From the NCBI GenBank assembly GCA_022703375.1, contig JAKLDS010000021.1, forward strand, positions 1-36,715: a stretch of DNA of 36,715 nucleotides, in the 5' to 3' direction. This DNA comes from Deltaproteobacteria bacterium. GTDB taxonomy: Bacteria > Desulfobacterota > Syntrophia > Syntrophales > Smithellaceae. A model generated the notes under the pieces. The model searched no databases. It saw nothing but the letters and a program-made list of their open reading frames with translations, and was not told where the DNA came from. This document shows, in pieces, positions 7,350 to 15,216 of this stretch (positions are counted from its first letter, which is position 1; each line of letters opens with the position of its first letter). A program made the position numbers and the translations under genes.

Positions 7350-10300
7350 TTAATTGCGTTGTCCGAAAATATCCCGGCATTTCCGGCGCGCCAGCTCCAG
7401 AGCCTCGATCAGATGCCGCCGCAGGTCTTTGATATCCGGTATCGTCCAGTCCACCAGACCGGTGGCCAGCGCGTCGTTTTTCGCTTTGGCTTTTTCCAGA
7501 TATTTCGAATAGAAGCCATCCTTCATTTCCGCCGCTTTTTGCGTTTCTCCGGCGGCGATAAGCTGATTATATTTGGCGCCGTTTAAAAGATCAAAAGCCG
7601 CGGTGACGCCGATAACCGCCATAATTGCCGATTCCAGCGCGATATAGACAATGCCCGGCCGCAGGAATTTATTGAAGGCCTGAATGAGACGCCCTCCGTA
7701 ATTCTGATTCAGAACAACCGAAACAACCGGAATTTGTCCCAGAATGTTGGCATCGAGCGATTCGGCGCCGATGGCCTGAATGCGGTAACGCTCCTGCCGC
7801 GAGCCCGGCACAAAACCGGATGAATTGGAGAGCATGAATAACGGAATATTATGTTCATTTAAAAATTGTGTGAATACGCGGAATTTTTCGGTGCCCGGCG
7901 CATCCGCTCCCCCTCCCTTGTACAGCGGCTGGTCGGCGATGATGCCCACCGTCTGCCCGCCTAGAGTGGCCAGACCCGTAACCAGACTGGGCCCCGCCAG
8001 AGGATTGTTCATCTCTTTGTAAAATTCTATGAAGCTGTCGCGGTCAAAAGCCCGGGTAATAACTGAGTCAATGATGTCGTAAGGCTGGGCGGTATCGGCG
8101 GGAATAGCCGGCGCCTGTTCGGGCGGCTGAAAGCATGATTCCTTTTCCTGCGGATAAAGCAGGTTGATGACCCGGGCTGCCAGATCAAAGGCTTCGGCAA
8201 AGGAAGAAACCATGAATGTTGAATTCTTCTTCGCGAAGGCTAAAGCTGTGGGCGACATGCCTTCGTCCCGGACGAAAATTATCGCATCCGCGCCGTTGTT
8301 GATTTCGAAACATTTCAAACCATCGCCGTAGGTGATAATGTGGATGCGCGCCCCTTCCTTGTGCTGCAGCGCGGCCATAAAATCCAGCCAGTCGCGCATG
8401 TTGATGTTTTCATGGTAATTGGGACGTTCCTGCCATTTTTTGCCGAAAATGATTATCTGGTTCGCCGCCGTGCGGTGGGCTATTTTCAGCAGTTCCCGGG
8501 CTTTGATAATCGAAGCCGCCGAACGCAGCCCCGAATGGGTGCGCGGTCCCAGAACCAGTGCGCGCCGGCCGGCTATTTTTACGAAGCCGCCAATGAGCGC
8601 CTCCGAGGCGTAATAATCTTTTTTAAAAGTGAGGAATATTCCGTCGTCAACATTGTTGCGGACGATGGCTTCGGTGAAGACCAGCAGGTTCTGGCCGCTG
8701 CGGCTTTCGCTTTGGGTGTGTTTATTGCTGGCAACCCTTCGAATGGCCGGCAATTGTTCGTCCCGATAAAAGAAACGGTGCAGTTCGCGGATATTGCCCA
8801 GCAGATGAATTTTATCCGCGGCAACAATATCCACGATGCCCGTCCATTTGCCCAGAATCTTCGCGCCGCCGATATCATAATTGGAAATGTCTTCTCCCAT
8901 TACCGAGCGGATAACGTTGGAGCCGGTCAGCACCCGGTAGGAGCTTTCCGAATCCAGCAGCAGCTGGATGGTCGCCTGACTGGAGCCGTAAACGTCCAGG
9001 CCCGCCGAAGAACCGACGCCCAGGGCAATCAATCTTGCTGAACGGCGCACATCCTGCCCGGAAGGAACACTGAAATTATATTCCGCGTCGAGTTCACGAA
9101 ACACCTTTTTCAACTCGGGATTTCCGACATTATCAGTATAGAGCCGGAAAGTCTGATAATCAACATTGGCGGAAAGCAGCGCGTTCATCATGAAACCTTC
9201 TCCGCCGCGGTTCAGGGAAACAACACCTTCCATGATATTGGCGCCGGCGCTGTCGTTCCAGACATAGAGCGGCCAGCTTTTATGGTAAGATATGTAAGCC
9301 GCCGCCAGGTATTTCAAGCCTTCCCGATTGCCGGTTGAGCCGCCGGAGATGCGGGAATCCTTCATGTAGAAACATGCTTCCCGCCCTTCGATTTTACCGT
9401 AATAAATTTTTGCGCCTACCGGCCGGTGGGCCGGCTTGCCCTCGGTGGTTGATATTTTTTCCATGCCGTCAATGGCCGCGATTGTTATTTCGCGCGCCGA
9501 GCCGGGATCAAGGCATTCTTCAGCCCAGAATTCGACCGGCCATTTGTCATTATCGAGCAGCTTCTGATTACTGACGTTTATTTTATCTTCATCGTAATAA
9601 GGATTACGGCTGTCGGAATCAAAGAGGATATCGAGCGCGATCGAACGGCCTTTTTGATAAAATAAAACTTTTTTCGCCTCCGGCCTGTCGCTTTGATAAT
9701 ACCGGACATTGAGGTTAAAGATGCCGTGCGCCAGCGTTTTATCATTGAAAAAAGCCAGCATCGAGGAACAAATGTGATGCAGTTTCGCATAATCAAGCAA
9801 AGTATCTTCATTCAGTCTGAGATTCCAGGAAGCGGGACAGTCGGTTATTATTTCAATCCAGTTTTGCTTTCCCTTCTGCACGTGCTGATAAGCGGCTACT
9901 ATGGCTGCCGCCTGCAGGCAGGAATTCTCCATCTGCGCCAGATTTTCTTCCGAGGCAGAGTCAACATCGGCAAAGGCAAAGGCCGCGTAGCTATGATTGC
10001 CGTGGTCTTTTCCGGCCAGACGGTAAACACAAAAATCATCCGCCGGAGAAAAAAGGCGTTGTATCTGAAATCGTTTCTCCAGAAAGGCCAATCTGGTTTT
10101 TAAAGCATCGGCCAACTTCCCTGACAGGTTGTCCGGCAGCAGAGTTTTTTCGGGATGTTCGACGGCCTTCCGGCATTGCCGCAGCAGCAAGCGGGTAGCG
10201 GATAATTTTTGTGCGGGCAGGGACCTGCCGTTCAACTCATCATCGCTCATTTCATATAAATGAATCGAACGGTCGGGAAAATGTTCCAGAATTACTTTTT

Positions 10301-13229
10301 TAATATAGCGCGAAAGGGAATCATCCAGCTCCGATTGTTCCTGATCGAACAGCCTGGCCAGCGTGTTTAAGTTTTCTTTGGAGCTACCCAGATCGACATT
10401 CATGTGCACCAGCGCCTTGATGATTTCCGGATGATCGAGGCATATTTCATAAGAGCGCTTTAAAAGCATGAAAGCCAGTTGCAACTGCATAGCATGCATT
10501 TCCGAGCGCTGGCTGCCGATGTCGGCGATGCCGTAGGAACCAAGCAAGGGGCTGATCACATTATTGAAATAGCGCGACATTTCCAGCTGGGGATTGTGCC
10601 ACTGAGTGATGAAATGGTTCAGTTCTTCCACAAGCGACAGGCCGTTTGAGTAAACAACAGCCGAAAATAATTTCTTGATGCCGATATATTGCAGAATAAT
10701 TTCGTTGATTTTTTCCGCCGTGTCCCTTTTGGTGTGTTTTGACCAGTCTGCAGTCGCAATTCCGGCGAGCGCCTTTTCCAGTTTTTCTATCATGGCCGGT
10801 TGTTCGATAAAGCCCTGAATTACCGCGGCGAGCAGCTCCATCAGGACTTTGATATGTTTTTCCGAATCAGCGGCGATTATCTCGGGAAAATTCGGCGCCA
10901 TCAGAATTTCCAGCGTGCTACCGGAAACCGGATAGGATATTTCAGCAGTGCCGGCGTTGGTTTCCCTGGAGGATTTTTCTTCAGCGCTGAATTCTCTTTC
11001 AATGATAACCAGTTTTTCTCCTTCCTGGAAACTTTTTGTCGCCGGATGTCCGGCGGAAGGCTTGACGTTGTGCAGCGCCGAAGCGTCTCCGTTCATCACG
11101 ATGTAATTGATTGTTCCGTCAATCGGCGAATGGATGGTTGTCTCCATCTTCATGGAAGAGAGAATTATCAGTGGTTCGCCCGTCCGCACTTTTGCTCCGG
11201 GCTTTAAATCATTGCGGCAGAACGCCACAAAGTTCCCCTGAAACGGCGAATAGACAATTCCGGTATCATCATCTTCCGCAATTCCTTCCGGCGCGACGTG
11301 CAAGCGGTGATAATTAATTTTGCCGCTGTCATCTTTCATCCGGATAATAATATAGTTGGCCTGGCGGTCTATCCGGATACGGTAGGAGCTGTTGCCGAAG
11401 ATAAGCTGGATATCGTCAAAGCGGTCGTTGAATGTATTGAGAAAGGCTTTACCGTTATAGATGCCATTGACATAAATATGAAAAGCATTCAAGGTTGTCT
11501 GGATATATTCAAGACAATATTTTTGCCTGTCGTACTCGATTATGTAACGGCCGGGAACTTTCAGCACGCGGGTGTTGATAATCCCTTCAATGTGAGCAAT
11601 GATTAATGATTCAGTGACCGACTGATAGAGCAGTTTGACATGTTCCGCGAGACCTCCGAAGTGAATGTGCCGGGCGCTGCGGTGATCGCCTACAACCCTG
11701 CCGGCCTGCCCGCTATCCTGAAAATTCAAATCGGGGTTATTCAGAAGAAGATTGTTGGAGTAATCGCCTTTGATAAATTCGGGGTGCCGCACAATGCGCA
11801 AAAGTTGATTGGCGTTGGTTTTCACGCCGCTGATATAGAGTTCCTGCAGCGCCCGGTCCAGACGAATCAGCGCTTCGCGCCGCGTCGGGCCGTTGGCGAT
11901 TATCTTGCCGATCATGGGATCGTACATCGGCGAGATGTTATCGCCCTTGCTGTAGCCGAAGTCACAGCGAATGCCGTTAAAAGTCGGCAGGTCAATTTCC
12001 TGAATGACGCCCGGTGAAGGCAGATAGTCGTTTTCCGGCTCTTCCGCGTATATCCGGCATTCGATGGAATGATCGTTTTTGGCAATATTTTTGCGTAACA
12101 AATCCAGTCCGATTATTTCCTTTTCCCGGCCGTCATAATAAAGTATCTGCCACTTGGCGAGATCAATGCCCAGAGACTGGTCGGTTACGGCGTATTCCAC
12201 CTGCAAGCGAGTGTTTACCTCCATGAAACCGAATTTCCCGGTATCTCCGTCAATCAGAAATTCCACCGTTCCTGCTCCGCCGTTCCGGCTGTAGCCCGAA
12301 ACCTTGGCTATTTTTTCGGCGGCAGCCAGCATTTCCGTTGCCAGCTTTTCTTCCAAAAAAGAATGGCCGCTTTCTTCGATAATTTTCTGGTTGCGGCGCT
12401 GCACGGCGCATTTCCGGATGCCGATGGCCCGGCCGTTGAAAATCTGCACTTCAATGTGCGTCGGTTTGGTCAGATATTTTTCGATGTAAAATGACGTGTC
12501 GCCGTAAAGTTCGCGGCCGATGCGGCAGCAGGAATCAACGGCCCGGTCCAGCTCATTTTCATGGAAAACGGTGTACAATCCCTTGCCGCCGCCGCCGGAG
12601 GCCAGTTTTATCATAACCGGATAGCCGATGCGTGACGCTTCCTTTCTGGCCAGATTTTTACTGCGGTCGGAGAGAACCTGCGAACTTTCGAACAACGGAA
12701 TATTATGAGCAGCAGCCAGCGCGCGGGCATTGAGCTTGTTGCCCACCTGTTTCATGGTTTTGTAATCGGGCCCCATGAACAGAATTTCATGTCCGCTGCG
12801 CCGGGAAATCGCTCCCAATCCCTGCACAAACTCGGAACTTTCCGAGAGAAAACCATAACCCGGATAAATGGCGTTGGCGCCGACAAGCTGTGCGGCGGCA
12901 ATAATTACCGGAATACTGGAATAATTATGACGATCGCCGATAAAAACAATTTCGTCGGCGAATTCATACCATGATTGTTCTCTGTCCACGTCGGTGACAA
13001 CGGCCACGGAAGGAATGCCTTCTTCATGCAGCGCCAGAAAAAAGCGTTTGGCGATTTCCGCGCGGTTAGCAACCAGCACTTTTTGCAGCAGATGAGGCCT
13101 TTTGCGGGAGACGGACTGCTGATCTCCTGAGCGGCGGCCGAAAATATTCGTATTTAATTCCAGCAGGGAGTCGAGAGCTTTGTTTAATTCTTTTTCCAGG
13201 GTATTGACGTTAGTCATTTTGCCATCCAT
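7350..13229 (-). CDS. Giant single-chain biotin-dependent acyl-CoA (acetyl-CoA-type) carboxylase
   Basis: One 1959-residue chain carries every activity of an acyl-CoA carboxylase. The biotin carboxylase begins at about 51 (VLVANRAEIA), with the ATP-grasp glycine loop GGGGK at 212-216 and the MEVNTRLQVEYAVT active-site motif. A linker and BCCP domain follow, with the biotinyl Lys694 in SSMKMET. About 500 residues of helical central region come next. The carboxyltransferase N-half starts near 1250 (D1291 SRISGGSTG) and the C-half runs about 1700-1940 (LATLGGQTVG; SGFVPGSRQER). It would convert acetyl-CoA or another acyl-CoA to the carboxylated product using ATP and bicarbonate. The domain order matches eukaryotic ACC rather than bacterial AccABCD, but the CT C-half motifs look more propionyl-CoA-carboxylase-like, so the substrate is uncertain. 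The start is uncertain: no clear ribosome site precedes Met1, and Met5 (13217) is an alternative. It is probably monocistronic. Confidence 0.93.
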   Translation of the reverse strand: MDGKMTNVNTLEKELNKALDSLLELNTNIFGRRSGDQQSVSRKRPHLLQKVLVANRAEIAKRFFLALHEEGIPSVAVVTDVDREQSWYEFADEIVFIGDRHNYSSIPVIIAAAQLVGANAIYPGYGFLSESSEFVQGLGAISRRSGHEILFMGPDYKTMKQVGNKLNARALAAAHNIPLFESSQVLSDRSKNLARKEASRIGYPVMIKLASGGGGKGLYTVFHENELDRAVDSCCRIGRELYGDTSFYIEKYLTKPTHIEVQIFNGRAIGIRKCAVQRRNQKIIEESGHSFLEEKLATEMLAAAEKIAKVSGYSRNGGAGTVEFLIDGDTGKFGFMEVNTRLQVEYAVTDQSLGIDLAKWQILYYDGREKEIIGLDLLRKNIAKNDHSIECRIYAEEPENDYLPSPGVIQEIDLPTFNGIRCDFGYSKGDNISPMYDPMIGKIIANGPTRREALIRLDRALQELYISGVKTNANQLLRIVRHPEFIKGDYSNNLLLNNPDLNFQDSGQAGRVVGDHRSARHIHFGGLAEHVKLLYQSVTESLIIAHIEGIINTRVLKVPGRYIIEYDRQKYCLEYIQTTLNAFHIYVNGIYNGKAFLNTFNDRFDDIQLIFGNSSYRIRIDRQANYIIIRMKDDSGKINYHRLHVAPEGIAEDDDTGIVYSPFQGNFVAFCRNDLKPGAKVRTGEPLIILSSMKMETTIHSPIDGTINYIVMNGDASALHNVKPSAGHPATKSFQEGEKLVIIEREFSAEEKSSRETNAGTAEISYPVSGSTLEILMAPNFPEIIAADSEKHIKVLMELLAAVIQGFIEQPAMIEKLEKALAGIATADWSKHTKRDTAEKINEIILQYIGIKKLFSAVVYSNGLSLVEELNHFITQWHNPQLEMSRYFNNVISPLLGSYGIADIGSQRSEMHAMQLQLAFMLLKRSYEICLDHPEIIKALVHMNVDLGSSKENLNTLARLFDQEQSELDDSLSRYIKKVILEHFPDRSIHLYEMSDDELNGRSLPAQKLSATRLLLRQCRKAVEHPEKTLLPDNLSGKLADALKTRLAFLEKRFQIQRLFSPADDFCVYRLAGKDHGNHSYAAFAFADVDSASEENLAQMENSCLQAAAIVAAYQHVQKGKQNWIEIITDCPASWNLRLNEDTLLDYAKLHHICSSMLAFFNDKTLAHGIFNLNVRYYQSDRPEAKKVLFYQKGRSIALDILFDSDSRNPYYDEDKINVSNQKLLDNDKWPVEFWAEECLDPGSAREITIAAIDGMEKISTTEGKPAHRPVGAKIYYGKIEGREACFYMKDSRISGGSTGNREGLKYLAAAYISYHKSWPLYVWNDSAGANIMEGVVSLNRGGEGFMMNALLSANVDYQTFRLYTDNVGNPELKKVFRELDAEYNFSVPSGQDVRRSARLIALGVGSSAGLDVYGSSQATIQLLLDSESSYRVLTGSNVIRSVMGEDISNYDIGGAKILGKWTGIVDIVAADKIHLLGNIRELHRFFYRDEQLPAIRRVASNKHTQSESRSGQNLLVFTEAIVRNNVDDGIFLTFKKDYYASEALIGGFVKIAGRRALVLGPRTHSGLRSAASIIKARELLKIAHRTAANQIIIFGKKWQERPNYHENINMRDWLDFMAALQHKEGARIHIITYGDGLKCFEINNGADAIIFVRDEGMSPTALAFAKKNSTFMVSSFAEAFDLAARVINLLYPQEKESCFQPPEQAPAIPADTAQPYDIIDSVITRAFDRDSFIEFYKEMNNPLAGPSLVTGLATLGGQTVGIIADQPLYKGGGADAPGTEKFRVFTQFLNEHNIPLFMLSNSSGFVPGSRQERYRIQAIGAESLDANILGQIPVVSVVLNQNYGGRLIQAFNKFLRPGIVYIALESAIMAVIGVTAAFDLLNGAKYNQLIAAGETQKAAEMKDGFYSKYLEKAKAKNDALATGLVDWTIPDIKDLRRHLIEALELARRKCRDIFGQRN

Positions 13230-13243
13230 TATCAGAAATATAA

Positions 13244-13299
13244 CCGATTAAAATATGATTGCCGATTAATGGCTGTTTCTTACCAATTTTTTCATTGGT
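13244..13299 (-). promoter_or_regulatory. Candidate control region of the carboxylase gene (direct and inverted repeats)
   Basis: Two copies of TTAATCGG (minus strand), at 13244-13251 and 13262-13269, are 18 bases apart start to start. A perfect inverted repeat, ACCAAT-N6-ATTGGT, lies at 13282-13299. All are within 70 bases of the carboxylase start. They could be regulator sites; no convincing -35/-10 pair was found. Confidence 0.25.
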
Positions 13300-13350
13300 T
13301 GTCCATACCGGAAGCTTCTTCATCTATGACGCTCCCGGGAGTTCCTAATA

Positions 13351-14049
13351 ATGCACAGATTGGATGACGAACGATGTTTTTACATATTTATTTGTTCCCC
13401 TCTTGATTTTCGGGAAAAAATGATGGTAAAACATCACAAAAGCTTTTTATACAGACAGTCAACAGAGAAATATCGGGAATTAATTAACCATTCGGCAAAC
13501 GGTGTCGGGGAAATGATAAAAAAAATTATTGATGTTTTACAAATAATTGCCACTTCCTTATTCTCCGTGCTCTTCGGCTTGTTTTTAACGCCGGTTTTAG
13601 TCTGGATGTATTTCCGGTTGTTTTCCCCCATCCCGGAAAAGCTGAGTGTTTTTTTTATCGTCATCGTTTTTTTGGCTTTGCTGCTGACGGCATTAATAAT
13701 ATTGTTATTCATCAGGAAAAAATATCTCTGGGCAATTGCTGTTCTGGGAACGGCGGCAATTCTTTATATTCTCGGCATTCCGCTGTTTATCATTGAAAAC
13801 AATAATGAGCTGTGGCTGGAGAAGGTTTTCCGTAAACCCGGCCCCGCCTATTTTGTCGAATATTCTCCGGCGGTAATGGACCTGCTGAAAGATGTGATTG
13901 CCTTGCGGATACGTGTCTGGGATGCCATTTACTGGTTTGCCTATCCCTATCTTGTTATTTTTCCGGGCGCCCATTTTTACTTCTGGAAATACCGGCCGGC
14001 GCAGAAAGAAGAGAAGAAAAAACCTCTCTGGACAACTCCTCAACGATGA
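13351..14049 (+). CDS. Hypothetical integral membrane protein
   Basis: The product is 232 residues with a polar N terminus and four probable membrane segments, at about 60-85, 97-119, 123-147 and 193-214, ending in a Lys/Glu-rich cytoplasmic-looking tail (RPAQKEEKKK). No family is recognised. The ATG at 13351 has GGGAG nine bases upstream, which supports this start; Met24/25 and Met55 are alternatives that would leave only the hydrophobic part. The gene is divergent from the carboxylase and converges with the M23 peptidase gene, with 20 bases between the two stops. A role in the envelope is only a guess from topology. Confidence 0.65.
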   Translation: MHRLDDERCFYIFICSPLDFREKMMVKHHKSFLYRQSTEKYRELINHSANGVGEMIKKIIDVLQIIATSLFSVLFGLFLTPVLVWMYFRLFSPIPEKLSVFFIVIVFLALLLTALIILLFIRKKYLWAIAVLGTAAILYILGIPLFIIENNNELWLEKVFRKPGPAYFVEYSPAVMDLLKDVIALRIRVWDAIYWFAYPYLVIFPGAHFYFWKYRPAQKEEKKKPLWTTPQR

Positions 14050-14069
14050 AAAAATAATTAACGGAAAAG

Positions 14070-14933
14070 TTAATCGGGCATTGCTTCGACAAAAAGCAGA
14101 GGATTAACCAGAGCGCCATTGAGAGCAATTGACCAATGCAGATGCGGACCTGTTGACCGGCCGGTCTGGCCGACCTTGCCGATAAGCTGTCCCTGCGTAA
14201 CTGTCTCACCGGTTTTGACGTCAAATTCACTCAAGTGGCAATACATCGTAACCAGACCCTGACCGTGATCAATAAACAGTGTTTTGCCGTTAAAAAAGAA
14301 ATTACCGGAATCAATTACTACACCGTCGGCGCAACTGACAACAGCAGTTCCCGTCGGCGCCGCCACATCAATTCCATTATGCGACTGCCGTGGCCTGTTG
14401 TTGTAAAAACGGCGTAAACCGAAAGAAGAAGAAATGCGCCCATTGACCGGCCAGATCAGACCTTTTTTCAGGGGCTCAGCCATACTGAAACGCCGCAGGG
14501 CCTTCCAGCTGCGGGCCCTTTCAGCCTTGTATCTTCTCAGATCTGCCCTGCTTAAACGCAGATGACGATTTGTCGCGAGGCTGATCTGTTGTTCGTCGTA
14601 TATTTTTTCTTCAATGATAAAGGACATGGACTTTTTTCCGGAGCCGGCGGTTCTTACTTTAATCACTGCTTTTCCCGGCTTTGCGAGCAGGGGAATGCCA
14701 ACCATAGCTTCCCATTGGCCATCCCGCTGGAAAACAAACAGCCGCGAATTTTTGAAAAAAGCCCGGGGCCGACTTTCGCTTTCGCCAAGATTAACAAAAG
14801 CGATTCCCCCCGGCACGGCTTCGGCGCGGGGAAGAATGATTTTATTTTCTTCCGCCTGCAGTGGCGGAAGAAAAAATAATATTGCCGCTGCGATGAAAAA
14901 AAGCATGAACAGGCGGATAAAAAAATGTCTCAT
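14070..14933 (-). CDS. Secreted M23 (LytM-type) peptidase
   Basis: This is a probable zinc endopeptidase or peptidoglycan-binding regulator acting in the periplasm. A signal peptide covers residues 1-27 (cleavage after LQA). An N-terminal beta-rich region near 30-115 precedes a short helical linker. The M23 domain spans about 160-285, with metal ligands H185 and D189 (HNGID) and the HLH motif at 264-266 (TGPHLHW), all present, so it is likely catalytically competent. The length, 287, is normal for single-domain secreted M23 proteins. AAAGGAA precedes the ATG. It appears to be a single-gene unit. Confidence 0.93.
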   Translation of the reverse strand: MRHFFIRLFMLFFIAAAILFFLPPLQAEENKIILPRAEAVPGGIAFVNLGESESRPRAFFKNSRLFVFQRDGQWEAMVGIPLLAKPGKAVIKVRTAGSGKKSMSFIIEEKIYDEQQISLATNRHLRLSRADLRRYKAERARSWKALRRFSMAEPLKKGLIWPVNGRISSSFGLRRFYNNRPRQSHNGIDVAAPTGTAVVSCADGVVIDSGNFFFNGKTLFIDHGQGLVTMYCHLSEFDVKTGETVTQGQLIGKVGQTGRSTGPHLHWSIALNGALVNPLLFVEAMPD

Positions 14934-15216
14934 GTAAATTTCATTCCTTTAATAATAAAACCTAATTTGTACGGAGCCGGTCATCTCTTACCTGTGAGAT
15001 GCCAATTTTTACCGGGAAGGAAACACGGAGATTTCCCTTAACATAAGTTGCCGCAATCCGGGTAACTTTATTTTCGGGGAGCGCTATTGAGAAAAACATT
15101 CCTCACCGGCCGATGGCTGTCAGCAGGTCAAAGGGAACGACTGCTTTGACCGGCGCCAATTTTCCTGACTTTGCAAAGACGGTTTTTCGTGATATGGGAG
15201 TTCCCGCGATTAACGG

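Noticed and set aside
8340-9041. 233-codon plus-strand frame inside the carboxylase
   Set aside because: Antisense to the carboxyltransferase domain, with no ribosome site or known motif.
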